In this document: positions 9,409 through 17,265 of the stretch, one piece after another
How positions within the stretch are numbered: position 1 is the first letter of the stretch
How the letters are laid out: each line of letters begins with the position of its first letter
Assembly (NCBI RefSeq): GCF_009755275.1
Contig: NZ_WQLA01000006.1
Coordinates: 248,001-312,000 of the forward strand
Direction: 5' to 3'
DNA from: Mucilaginibacter aquatilis
GTDB taxonomy: Bacteria; Bacteroidota; Bacteroidia; Sphingobacteriales; Sphingobacteriaceae
Length of the DNA stretch: 64,000 nt
Made by a program: the position numbers and the translations under genes
The notes under the pieces: model-generated
Seen by the model: only the letters and a program-made list of their open reading frames with translations
Databases searched by the model: none
What the model was told of the DNA's origin: nothing

Positions 9409-10234
9409 GCTTTTTCATTACTTTAACCAACATTTCTGCAATAATCTTATTTCCTTTGTCGGACGGATGCAAACCATCATATGTAACATCCACGGCTTCT
9501 AACGGGTAGGGATAATCATCTTTTTCGGCATTAAACGGCAAGGGAGTGTAAGCAGGGTATTTGAAGTTTTTGTACTGATGCGTGATCGTATCTCTCACCC
9601 TTTTAAACTTAACAGCATGTTTGACCGACAAACTGCCTTTGTGATATAGGTCTACCACATCAAAGTTTTCAACGCGGGCAATGGCTTTTACAGCATCGGC
9701 AAATTGCTCAAGATCCTGGCCGTCTTTAGGATTATATGATCCCCTTGCATTATTTTTATGATTGCGTATATAAACAAAATCGCCGCGTTGCATTGGCGTT
9801 ATTAAAATTATACGGGCGTTTGGATTCAGGCTTTTAAGCTTGTTAATTATTATGCGATAAGCACCATAAACGGTTCCTAACCCTGTGCTTTTCTCATAAT
9901 CATCAAGGTTGCCTAACTTGCCGCCTTGTCCCCAATCATTGGTCCCTAAAAATACACTATAAACATCGGCTTTGGTAAGGCCTAGCTTCTCGATTTCGCG
10001 GGCGATGCGTGTTACGGTCCAGCCGTTATGACCTTGGTTAGTGTAATGTACGTAAGGCAATTTTTCTGAAACACGCGTTAGGTAACCCTTTGTAACCCTG
10101 TTGCCCGTTTCATCAGCATGGTCGTTAAGATAAGTAATAGAGTCGCCAATTGCTGTCCATTCTATTTGCTTTTGCGGAGCAAATGAGGGTAATATAAAAC
10201 AGCAAGATAAAAGCAGGTATTTAAAAAGTTTCAT
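9401..10234 (-). CDS. Secreted SGNH/GDSL-family hydrolase
   Basis: Serine esterase/lipase-type enzyme of the SGNH superfamily, 277 residues. An N-terminal signal peptide (about 1-19, ending before APQ) predicts export. Block I is IGDSI with the nucleophile serine, block III is GTND (oxyanion Asn), and the catalytic Asp/His pair is in DGLHPSDKG near the C-terminus. The Gly of block II is likely in the NQGHNGWT stretch. Such enzymes deacylate polysaccharides, rhamnogalacturonan or lipids; the substrate cannot be told from sequence. It stands alone on the minus strand between two hairpins, with no carbohydrate-active neighbours. Confidence 0.85.
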   Translation of the reverse strand: MKLFKYLLLSCCFILPSFAPQKQIEWTAIGDSITYLNDHADETGNRVTKGYLTRVSEKLPYVHYTNQGHNGWTVTRIAREIEKLGLTKADVYSVFLGTNDWGQGGKLGNLDDYEKSTGLGTVYGAYRIIINKLKSLNPNARIILITPMQRGDFVYIRNHKNNARGSYNPKDGQDLEQFADAVKAIARVENFDVVDLYHKGSLSVKHAVKFKRVRDTITHQYKNFKYPAYTPLPFNAEKDDYPYPLEAVDVTYDGLHPSDKGNKIIAEMLVKVMKKQR

Positions 10235-10290
10235 AATGGTTGTATTGGCATGTAAATATAGAACTCCAAAAACTTTGCCTCAAAAAGCAA

Positions 10291-10317
10291 AACGCCTTTG
10301 TGGCTTACAAAGGCGTT
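10291..10317 (-). terminator. Terminator after the Cys-rich four-helix protein
   Basis: Perfect 11-bp stem (AACGCCTTTGT/ACAAAGGCGTT) with a 5-base loop, 22 bases after the stop codon of the minus-strand gene and followed on that strand by TTGCTTTTTG. Confidence 0.75.
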
Positions 10318-10339
10318 TCAATAACGTATAGATATGTTT

Positions 10340-10681
10340 TTAATCTTGAGTAACCGGCTGGTGGTGGGCATGACAAGCCTCGGCACATTCACGGCAGGCT
10401 TCAGCGCAACGCTTACAGTGATCATGTTCGTGCTTAGCACATTCATCGGCACATAAGCGGCAGGCCTCTTCACAAATAAGTAAATATTGAAGCGCAAGAC
10501 CAGAATCGCGCTGTAATAAACGGGCTGCCAGTAAACAAATATCTGCACAATCACGGTCAAGCGTTATACAACTTGTCATCATCTGCACATTATCTTCATG
10601 CAGGCAGGCAGTTGCGCAACTTTCACATGCCAAAGCACAATTAAGCAGCTTTTGAACTAAATCTTCATATTTCATCTCCAT
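10340..10681 (-). CDS. Cysteine-rich four-helix-bundle protein, copper-storage (Csp/DUF326) type
   Basis: Small soluble protein of 113 residues with 16 cysteines, spaced as CxxxC and CxxC along predicted helices (CALACESCATAC, CADIC, CEEACRLCADEC, CKRCAEACRECAEAC) and several histidines (HEHDHC, HAHH). This is the signature of the DUF326/four-helix copper-binding family, whose Csp members store many Cu(I) ions on Cys residues lining the inside of a helix bundle. There is no signal peptide or TAT motif, so it is the cytosolic (Csp3-like) form. No copper-responsive regulator or exporter lies next to it. The start could also be the second Met, two codons later. Copper binding is inferred from the family. 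Confidence 0.85.
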   Translation of the reverse strand: MEMKYEDLVQKLLNCALACESCATACLHEDNVQMMTSCITLDRDCADICLLAARLLQRDSGLALQYLLICEEACRLCADECAKHEHDHCKRCAEACRECAEACHAHHQPVTQD

Positions 10682-10752
10682 ATCTGTAACTTTTTAGTTT
10701 ACATAACAAGAGATTATTAACGTTACAGGTTTTACTTTTTTAAAAAAAGAAA

Positions 10753-10776
10753 AGCCGGGGTTACAAGGCCCCGGCT
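10753..10776 (-). terminator. Terminator after the Gly-rich DUF6515-like gene
   Basis: 8-bp GC-rich stem (AGCCGGGG/CCCCGGCT), 27 bases past the stop codon, followed on the minus strand by TTTTCTTTTTTT. Confidence 0.85.
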
Positions 10777-10803
10777 CTTAAAAAACTACTATCACTTATC
10801 AAA

Positions 10804-11901
10804 TCACTGGTCATCCGGCTCATCATCCGGTATGCCCGTTACCACATAAATTTTCTTTCCGTTAGCATCACGCTGCTCGTGCAGGTAAACGCCATCAGGT
10901 GTAAGCCAGTACTTTTCACCGTCAATTTTCACTTTGCGGCTGTCATTAGGTAACTCCTCAATTACGTCACCAATTTCAGGATAAACCTCGCTTTGCTGCT
11001 CGTTGCCAACTGATGTGTTATCAGTATTCAACTCACCATCTTTACCAACCACACGGTATACTAAACGGCCACTGCCATTAGTAACGGGTTGATAATACAC
11101 ACCGTTAGACTCGTAATATTCAACGCCATCAATAGTTATTGATTCAGCATCACTTGGCAAACGATCAAGCTCGGCACCAACTGGCGGAGCAACTACCGTA
11201 TATTGGTTATTTAAGTTTTGGTAATAAAAACCATTGCTGTAATAGTACCATGATGAGCCCCAGTAAAACGGATAGTAACCTAAAGGCAGCGTACCGATAC
11301 TTACGCCAATGCGTGGGTAATAATAACGGTTATAAAAGCCGCGGTAGTTATGATAAAAACCCAGCGAAGGACGGCCGTAGTAGCCTCTCACCCCACCCCG
11401 AAAATACGGGCGGCCATAAAAAAAGCTTCTGCCAGCTGCGCCGCCCCGGTAATTATAACCGGGCCTTACACCGTTGCGAAAACTATAAGAACCTGGAGAG
11501 CGTCCAAAATTACCTCGTGGATATCCAAAGCTTCCTCTTGAGCTTCTCGAACCTCCGTTAAACCTGTTGTTATCAAACCTGCCCCGTGAGCCGAATGAAG
11601 ATAAACGGTCAAAACCGTTTGGCCTGGTGCCAAAGCTTTGTCTGCCAGAGTTACCGCGTTGCTGAAAGCTACCTCCTCCGGGGTTTCCCCGCTGTGAAAA
11701 GCCACCGCCAAAACTTCCCCGCTGTCCGCCGCCAAAGCTGCCACGAGACCCTCCACCAAAACTGCCGCGTGATCCGCCCCCAAAACTGCCGCCGCGACCA
11801 CCTCCGCCGCGTGCGCCACGCTGGGCATCTGCGGTAAGGGTAAACAGCACAGTTAATGCGCTTAACCCTATGCCCAACAAATATTTATTAAAACTTTTCA
11901 T
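10804..11901 (-). CDS. Exported Gly/Arg/Tyr-rich protein, DUF6515-like
   Basis: Protein of 365 residues with a clear signal peptide (1-26, ending ADAQ). Residues 28-110 are low-complexity Gly/Ser/Arg/Phe repeats; 110-200 are rich in Gly, Arg, Phe and Tyr (RGGVRGYYGRPSLGFYH). From about 200 comes the conserved part: GTLPLGYYPFYWGSSWYYYS, YQNLNNQYTVVAPPVGAEL, LPSDAESITIDGVEYYESNGVYYQP and a second IDGEKYWLTPDGVYL copy. These paired 'xxGxxYYxxxGxYYxP' units are typical of DUF6515 proteins, common in Sphingobacteriaceae and of unknown function. It is probably periplasmic or surface-located. A TAATTTTG promoter-like element is at 11989-11996 on the minus strand, leaving an 87-base leader. Confidence 0.75.
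   Translation of the reverse strand: MKSFNKYLLGIGLSALTVLFTLTADAQRGARGGGGRGGSFGGGSRGSFGGGSRGSFGGGQRGSFGGGFSQRGNPGGGSFQQRGNSGRQSFGTRPNGFDRLSSFGSRGRFDNNRFNGGSRSSRGSFGYPRGNFGRSPGSYSFRNGVRPGYNYRGGAAGRSFFYGRPYFRGGVRGYYGRPSLGFYHNYRGFYNRYYYPRIGVSIGTLPLGYYPFYWGSSWYYYSNGFYYQNLNNQYTVVAPPVGAELDRLPSDAESITIDGVEYYESNGVYYQPVTNGSGRLVYRVVGKDGELNTDNTSVGNEQQSEVYPEIGDVIEELPNDSRKVKIDGEKYWLTPDGVYLHEQRDANGKKIYVVTGIPDDEPDDQ
11710..11781 (-). repeat. Three tandem 24-bp coding repeats in the Gly-rich region
   Basis: Residues 41-64 consist of three consecutive octapeptides GGGSRGSF, GGGSRGSF and GGGQRGSF, encoded by three similar 24-base units. Such in-frame repeats can change number by slippage without breaking the frame. 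Confidence 0.7.
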
Positions 11902-12049
11902 GTATGTAAAGAAAGATAATGGTATGTACCCTTAACGGGCATTGTTAATCTTTCGACAGTTAAAGCAAACAAGGGTTTAACCATTAATCAAAATTAAGTA
12001 GTTGCTGGAGCTTACCTTATATAAGGCGAAAACTGGTTATAAAAAACAA

Positions 12050-12078
12050 CTCCACTTTACCTTATCGGCAAAGTGGAG
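12050..12078 (-). terminator. Terminator after the TonB-type receptor gene
   Basis: 9-bp stem (CTCCACTTT/AAAGTGGAG) with an 11-base loop, 22 bases past the stop codon and followed on the minus strand by TTGTTTTTTATAA. Confidence 0.8.
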
Positions 12079-12100
12079 CATTAATAATGTGGATTTATGA

Positions 12101-14551
12101 TTAGTTGCCTGACTTAACACGGCTCTTTTCGCTATCGGCACCGCTTTGGTGGCGGCGGGCCTGTATTTTGGTGTTACCAAAGTTATAGCTTAAGGTAAGG
12201 CGTGCTACGCGGGTTTCATTTTTTTGATATACATTAAAGTTTAGGTTGCCCTGGCGAACGTTAAGGTTTTGTTCGCGTGTATTGAATACATCGCTTACAG
12301 AAAACTTCAAAGTTGCCTTCTTTTGCGCAAATGACTTGCTTATACCGGCATCTAAACCATATTGATGACCAATATGAAACAAGCCGTATGTTAATGGCGA
12401 TTGGTAGTTAAATGTACCCTCAAGCTTAACTGTTTTACTTAAGATAAATGTATTGATAGAATTGCCTTGTAAAGCGTATTGACCGTTATCAATACCAGGC
12501 GATTTAAAGCCAAGGTAAAAACCTGTAATGTTGTTATTCATGCTCCACCATTTTGCCAGTTTAAAAGGCAAGCTTAGGTTGGCGTTGTAAGAGTTTTGCT
12601 CGGCTAAATTATCGCGGGTTATAAAGGTTACTTTTTGCTCATCTATCTGGCGCGGAATCTCCACCATTACGTCAGTAGTTTTGCTGTAGCTCAGTGTTAA
12701 ATTGTAGGTTTTATTAAAGGTATAAGATAACTCGAACGAATTAGTAAACTGCGGCCTTAAATTAGGGTTACCCTGCTGATAAGTATAAGCATTTAAGATT
12801 TGCACAAAGCTGTTCAAATCATCATAGCTTGGGCGATCAATACGGCGGCTGTAGTTTAAGCCTAAACTGTGCTTATCTGAAAGTTCATGATTAACAAACA
12901 CACTTGGAAACCAGCTTAAATAATGTCTTTCATTGATGGTTGCCAAGCCATTTATATCTCGCGAATCGCCTTTAGAGTTAGTTTGTTCAGCGCGCAAGCC
13001 GGCCTGTACTGATGTTTTTTTCCAGGTTTTGCTAAAGTTTACATAACCGGCATTAATGTTTTCAGTGTATTTATAACGGTTGGTACGTCCGGCATCGGCT
13101 ACCCAATTTCCGTTAAGTAATGAATCGGTACGCAAATCATTATCAGTTGCTACATAACTAAACTTCATGCCTGCCTCCAATTTCATGGTTTTGCCAAACG
13201 GGTTTGCATAATCGGCCTTGTAAGTGCCTATGTTGATTTTAGTAGGCAAGCTGTTGCGTAGCAACGATCTTGTACGCAAGGTGTTGCCATCGGCCTGAAA
13301 GAAATTATTGATGTAGTTGTTACTTTGCCTGTTCCAAAAGTGTGAATAGTCAACATCCATGCTCAACTCTTTACCTAAACTATCAAATACCATACGGTTA
13401 TTAACGTTGGCAGCAAAGTTATTATAAGCTTCACGTGAATCATTACCTGTAGTAGTTACACCGGTTTGATTTCCCTGGTTGCCACTTATAATTGTATTAT
13501 TGTTACTTAAACCATCAAACGATGAGTTATAACCGCTTAGTTGAACACCCAATGTATTAGTTTTACTGATATCATAATCAGCTCCTATTTTATAATTGTG
13601 TGAGTTACGGTTACCCAGCAATGAGGTATTCTCTCTGAAGAATGTATTTACACCGGCATCATTAATAGTGCGGTTTAGCACTAAGTTTTGCGGACGCTTG
13701 TTATTAAAGTAACTGTAATTGCCAAAAAGGTTAAGCTTGCCATCTTTATGGTTAAGATTTAAAGAGCTGCTTGCCTTATGATTTTGACCGTAACCTGCAG
13801 TAGCAGCAAAGCTTCCGTTAGTGCCGCCAGCACGATTTTTTTTCATTTTAATATTAATAATGCCGGAGTTACCTGCAGCATCGTATTTAGCCGATGGATT
13901 TGTGATTAATTCAATTGACTGAATACTATTACCATCAGTTGAGCGCAAAAGCGCAGCCAATTGTGCTGCAGACAGGTAGGTTAACTTTCCGTCAATCATT
14001 ACAGTTACGCCTTGCTTGCCTCTTAAGCTTATATTGTCATCTTTATCAATAGTTACGCCGGGTGCACGTTCAAGTATTTCCATAGCCGAATTACCTGCGG
14101 CAAGTACGCTGTTTTCAACGTTCATAACCGTGCGGTCAATTTTACGTTCAATTAAAGGCTTGGTTGCTGTAACTGTAACAGCAGCAAGACTTTTTGACGA
14201 TGATACCAATTTTAACACCGGAACGTTCACTGTTGCGTTTGCCAATACATTAACAGGTGCGCTTACAGCTTTATCAAAACCAACAACAGTTGCTTTTACC
14301 AGGTAAGTGCCGGCTGCAATGCGTTCAATTGAGTAAACTCCGGCTTCATTGCTCAGGCTGCTTTTAACTACTGATGAGTCTTTTGCACGCAATAAGGTAA
14401 CTGTGGCAAAATCGGCCGGCTTACCACTATCTGTAATTAAACTGCCCGAAATTTTACCTGTTGGTGCTGTGGGTGCGGTTTGTGCTTGCACTGCATTACC
14501 CCCTGCGGTAAGGATAATGAAGGCAAATATTTTATAGGTTATAGATTTCAT
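12101..14551 (-). CDS. Outer-membrane beta-barrel protein, TonB-dependent receptor-like with carboxypeptidase-like N-domain
   Basis: Protein of 816 residues from the ATG at 14551, which begins the signal peptide MKSITYKIFAFIILTAGG; the reading frame is open 13 codons further upstream but that extension lacks signal-peptide character. After the signal come a carboxypeptidase-regulatory-like beta-sandwich (GKISGSLITDSGKPADFATVTLL), a plug-like domain (LERAPGVTIDKDDNISLRGKQGVTVMIDG; IQSIELITNPSAKYDAAGNSGIINI) and a long beta-barrel of the type called outer-membrane protein beta-barrel family 3. This group differs from SusC and often stands without a SusD partner, as here. The ligand is unknown. 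It could act as transporter or signalling receptor. It is transcribed alone and has its own terminator. Confidence 0.9.
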   Translation of the reverse strand: MKSITYKIFAFIILTAGGNAVQAQTAPTAPTGKISGSLITDSGKPADFATVTLLRAKDSSVVKSSLSNEAGVYSIERIAAGTYLVKATVVGFDKAVSAPVNVLANATVNVPVLKLVSSSKSLAAVTVTATKPLIERKIDRTVMNVENSVLAAGNSAMEILERAPGVTIDKDDNISLRGKQGVTVMIDGKLTYLSAAQLAALLRSTDGNSIQSIELITNPSAKYDAAGNSGIINIKMKKNRAGGTNGSFAATAGYGQNHKASSSLNLNHKDGKLNLFGNYSYFNNKRPQNLVLNRTINDAGVNTFFRENTSLLGNRNSHNYKIGADYDISKTNTLGVQLSGYNSSFDGLSNNNTIISGNQGNQTGVTTTGNDSREAYNNFAANVNNRMVFDSLGKELSMDVDYSHFWNRQSNNYINNFFQADGNTLRTRSLLRNSLPTKINIGTYKADYANPFGKTMKLEAGMKFSYVATDNDLRTDSLLNGNWVADAGRTNRYKYTENINAGYVNFSKTWKKTSVQAGLRAEQTNSKGDSRDINGLATINERHYLSWFPSVFVNHELSDKHSLGLNYSRRIDRPSYDDLNSFVQILNAYTYQQGNPNLRPQFTNSFELSYTFNKTYNLTLSYSKTTDVMVEIPRQIDEQKVTFITRDNLAEQNSYNANLSLPFKLAKWWSMNNNITGFYLGFKSPGIDNGQYALQGNSINTFILSKTVKLEGTFNYQSPLTYGLFHIGHQYGLDAGISKSFAQKKATLKFSVSDVFNTREQNLNVRQGNLNFNVYQKNETRVARLTLSYNFGNTKIQARRHQSGADSEKSRVKSGN

Positions 14552-14916
14552 GTTGAGTTGAGTGTGATGTTTAGTGTAAAATTTTGGCAATAGCTATCCT
14601 GTTAAAGATTTTCCGATCTTTTTTTGAAGTAGTTAATCTTATTGATTTTTGATTGTAAGCCTGGCCGTGACGGTAAGCTTATATTTTAGTATTTGTTATT
14701 AAGATGCATGTTAGTGGCATCTGGTTACACAAAATTTCACATTTTTTTATTTAATGTGATTTATGGTGTAATTAAAAGCAGGATGGGTGATTGCCAAGCG
14801 CCCATTATTATTATAAACGGAGTTATGATTACGCAACATGGAGAAGCGCAAAATCATGCGTCCAGCCTGCAACTCATCATGAACATTACAGCAGGCCGGA
14901 CGTAGATTTCAGATTA
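14552..14916. other. Intergenic region between TonB-type receptor gene and pspC
   Basis: 365 bases without a supported gene. Two short plus-strand open frames here have no start context or recognisable sequence. The gap holds the upstream region of the receptor gene and, close to the pspC stop, a long imperfect hairpin (14859-14902). Confidence 0.6.
14859..14902 (-). terminator. Candidate hairpin terminator after padR-pspC
   Basis: CGTCC-A-GCCTGC pairs with GCAGGC-C-GGACG around a 20-base loop, 14 bases past the pspC stop. The following minus-strand sequence has only a weak T-run, so termination is uncertain. Confidence 0.45.
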
Positions 14917-16734
14917 TTATTGAACCCTAACGTGACGACGACGAATTACCACCGGCTTTTTTGCAGGTGCAGGTTTTGTTGTTTTAATGGTATCATCAAT
15001 ATATATAGTATCGGGTGCAGTTGGTGCTGTCGGCGCCGGAGGTGGAGCTACAGCATTATTCATCGCTTCTCCTGCATCAACTATGCCGTCATTATTGGTG
15101 TCAAGCTCTTGCGTTACCGAATCAACCGGCACAGGTACTAACTGCTCATACTTACACTTCAAACCTTCTTCGGTCATAACAAATGGCACCATTTCTGAAT
15201 CCTTTCCTGAACGGCTAGGGGGCAGGCACTCATAAACGTTTATATAATTAGATATATAACGGTTTATATTCTCATTAATCATTATAGTTGCATTTAATGG
15301 TATACGTAAGGTTAAACGTACCTTTTCATTATGCCATGCTTTGTTATTTAAACGGCGCAGTCTTCTGTCAAACTTTAAAACCGAATCTTGCTGCATAAAT
15401 ACGTAGCGGGTGCTCCGGGCATTTTCAAGAGCCGCCTCATAATCAGTACCACGGGCTGAAAACTCCTGAACAAGTATAGGGTACGGTACATCTGACTTTT
15501 CAATATCAATAGTTACACTGCGCGGTTCAAGCTCGTGCCTGTCATCGTCGTCGGTTAAAACCATATTTTTGAACTTGTCCTTTATTTCTAAACGAACACT
15601 GTCATCATGTGTAAGAAACATGGCATCGTTTAACTGCAAGTAGTAGACCTGACTTTTATTAGGTTTTAAGTTAGATGTTTGTGAAAAGCTTGCACCCTCT
15701 TTAAATTCAGAAGCTGCACGTGCGCCATGATAACCCAATATTGCAAGAGCACTAAGCCATATAACAAAAAGCATAACACCTGCCGAACGGCTGATGGCCG
15801 ATGTAGAAAATACAGCACTCGACACCACGATAATAATTACGGTTAAAGGAATTATTGCTATTAAGGCTACTGCTGCACGCACTTGGTTAATGTGCTCGTA
15901 ATTGAAAAAATTATCAGGTAGAGAAAAGCTATCGCCACCAAAAAACCAGGTAGCACCTAAACCTACAACCACAGCTATTATACCACCTACGCAACTTAAA
16001 ATTAAAGCTAAGCCTAATAACTTAATAATTACCCTGCCTGCGCCACCAAAAAAAGCACCAAAATGATGGAAGAAATCACTGATGAAATCACGGGTTTTGT
16101 ATACAAACGGCCTGCTGTCGTGTTTTAAACCGGCAATACGGTCGCTTACTGAACTCAGCTCAGCTTCAAAGTTTCGTTTAAAGCCTTGCAAATCAAGCGG
16201 CTCGCCTTTCATGGCCATCCTATCGGCGCGGGTAACTGCTTTAGGTACAATTATCCACAAAATGGCATAAAGGAATAAACCTGTACCAAAAAACACAAAT
16301 GCTACAGCAAAAAACAGGCGCACCCAAACCGACGGAATATCGAAATAGTTGGCAACTCCTGCACATACACCACCAATAAGGTGATCCTCAGGATCGCGAA
16401 ATAAACGCCTGCTGGTAGATTGATAAGCAAACTCATTTGCAGAAAAGCTGTCTGCTGTTTCTTCGTCAACGGTTTCGAAGTCTTTAACCGATCCCATTTG
16501 CGCTATCACATATTCAATATCCTGATCAATTACTGCTTGCCTGCCTTCACGTGCTAAAATCTCGGTAAGCATTTCGGCAATACGGTTTTCAATATCAGTT
16601 GTAATTTCTAAACTATCTGCCGAGTTAAAGAAATGACGCTTTACGTCGGTCATATATTCCTTGAGCAGTTCGTAGGCCTGTTCCTCAATATGGAATACAG
16701 TACCATTTATGTTGATGATAATTGTTTTGTTCAT
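14917..16734 (-). CDS. PspC-domain membrane protein with C-terminal EF-hand-like loop
   Basis: 605-residue membrane protein. Residues 1-90 form a small cytoplasmic domain common in Bacteroidota PspC proteins (IININGTVFHIEEQAYELL, then ENRIAEMLTEIL). A PspC domain follows (RRLFRDPEDHLIGGVCAGVA, then FDIPSVWVRLFFAVAFVFFG and LYAILWIIVPKA), then an amphipathic stretch and three more hydrophobic segments (about 240-345). The C-terminal part (about 360-605) is soluble and contains DTNNDGIVDAGE at 545-556, a perfect 12-residue EF-hand calcium loop, followed by a Pro/Ala-rich tail. PspC proteins sense or counter envelope stress. It is 28 bases downstream of a PadR regulator gene, the usual arrangement for this pair in the phylum. 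Confidence 0.88.
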   Translation of the reverse strand: MNKTIIININGTVFHIEEQAYELLKEYMTDVKRHFFNSADSLEITTDIENRIAEMLTEILAREGRQAVIDQDIEYVIAQMGSVKDFETVDEETADSFSANEFAYQSTSRRLFRDPEDHLIGGVCAGVANYFDIPSVWVRLFFAVAFVFFGTGLFLYAILWIIVPKAVTRADRMAMKGEPLDLQGFKRNFEAELSSVSDRIAGLKHDSRPFVYKTRDFISDFFHHFGAFFGGAGRVIIKLLGLALILSCVGGIIAVVVGLGATWFFGGDSFSLPDNFFNYEHINQVRAAVALIAIIPLTVIIIVVSSAVFSTSAISRSAGVMLFVIWLSALAILGYHGARAASEFKEGASFSQTSNLKPNKSQVYYLQLNDAMFLTHDDSVRLEIKDKFKNMVLTDDDDRHELEPRSVTIDIEKSDVPYPILVQEFSARGTDYEAALENARSTRYVFMQQDSVLKFDRRLRRLNNKAWHNEKVRLTLRIPLNATIMINENINRYISNYINVYECLPPSRSGKDSEMVPFVMTEEGLKCKYEQLVPVPVDSVTQELDTNNDGIVDAGEAMNNAVAPPPAPTAPTAPDTIYIDDTIKTTKPAPAKKPVVIRRRHVRVQ

Positions 16735-16762
16735 GATGATTTATAGTTAATAGCAAGTGATT

Positions 16763-17095
16763 TTATTTTCTTCCTTCAATAGATGTTTGCACGGCAAAGG
16801 CAAGTTCCTGCCAGGTTTTATCTAACTGCTCAAGCACTTTACGGCCATCATCTGATAGCACGTAGTACTTTCGCGGCGGACCCGATGTTGATTCTACCCA
16901 ATTGTAACTGAGTAGTCCGTTATTTTTTAGACGGGTAAGCAACGGGTATAAAGTACCCTCAACTACAAGAAGTTGTGCTTTTTTCAACTCGGCAATTATA
17001 TCTGAAGCGTATATCTCGCCTTTGGCAATCACACAGAGTATGCAATACTCGAGTATGCCTTTTCGCATTTGGGTTTGAGTGTTTTCTACAAGCAT
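16763..17095 (-). CDS. PadR-family transcriptional regulator
   Basis: 110-residue winged-helix regulator: MRKGILEYCILCVIAKGEIYASDIIAELKKAQLLVVEGTLYPLLTRLKNNGLLSYNWVES holds the HTH and wing typical of PadR, followed by GPPRKYYVLSDDGRKVL and a short C-terminal dimerisation helix, the small PadR subclass. PadR proteins repress genes, often their own operon, by binding palindromes with ATGT/ACAT halves. Directly upstream is just such a palindrome (17120-17137) overlapping the -33 region, so autoregulation of padR-pspC is likely. The -7 element ends 4 bases before the ATG, so the mRNA is probably leaderless. Confidence 0.9.
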   Translation of the reverse strand: MLVENTQTQMRKGILEYCILCVIAKGEIYASDIIAELKKAQLLVVEGTLYPLLTRLKNNGLLSYNWVESTSGPPRKYYVLSDDGRKVLEQLDKTWQELAFAVQTSIEGRK

Positions 17096-17099
17096 AATA

Positions 17100-17107
17100 C
17101 AAAGATA
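17100..17107 (-). promoter_or_regulatory. -7 element of padR-pspC (leaderless configuration)
   Basis: TATCTTTG on the minus strand fits TAnnTTTG exactly and ends 4 bases before the padR ATG (17095). Confidence 0.55.
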
Positions 17108-17119
17108 TATGTTTTGTAT

Positions 17120-17137
17120 TGTATTATGTAATACATA
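17120..17137. promoter_or_regulatory. Palindromic operator candidate for PadR
   Basis: Two overlapping inverted repeats: TGTATTA-TG-TAATACA (17120-17135) and TATGTA-A-TACATA (17125-17137). The second contains the ATGT...ACAT halves known for PadR proteins. It covers the region where the -33 element of the padR promoter would sit. Confidence 0.5.
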
Positions 17138-17197
17138 GTACTAAATTATTTTCATTTAACTATTCGTCTCAAATTTTTTAACTTTCTTGTTACGTTA

Positions 17198-17229
17198 TTT
17201 GATTTTTTCGAAATTCTAACATACATTTA
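17198..17229 (+). promoter_or_regulatory. Candidate promoter of the SusC/SusD operon
   Basis: TTTG (17198-17201), 20-base gap, TACATTTA (17222-17229); the latter differs from TAnnTTTG only at the last base. The leader to the ATG at 17266 would be about 30 bases. Confidence 0.4.
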
Positions 17230-17265
17230 ATGACTATTTAATAATTAACTGATCTTATAAAAAAC

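Noticed and set aside
11139..11561. Plus-strand open frame of 140 codons opposite the Gly-rich gene
   Set aside because: Product of low-complexity, GC-rich codons on the other strand; the minus frame has a signal peptide and conserved domain.
14693..15141. Two short plus-strand frames near the end of pspC
   Set aside because: No start context, no family resemblance, and the second one lies opposite pspC.
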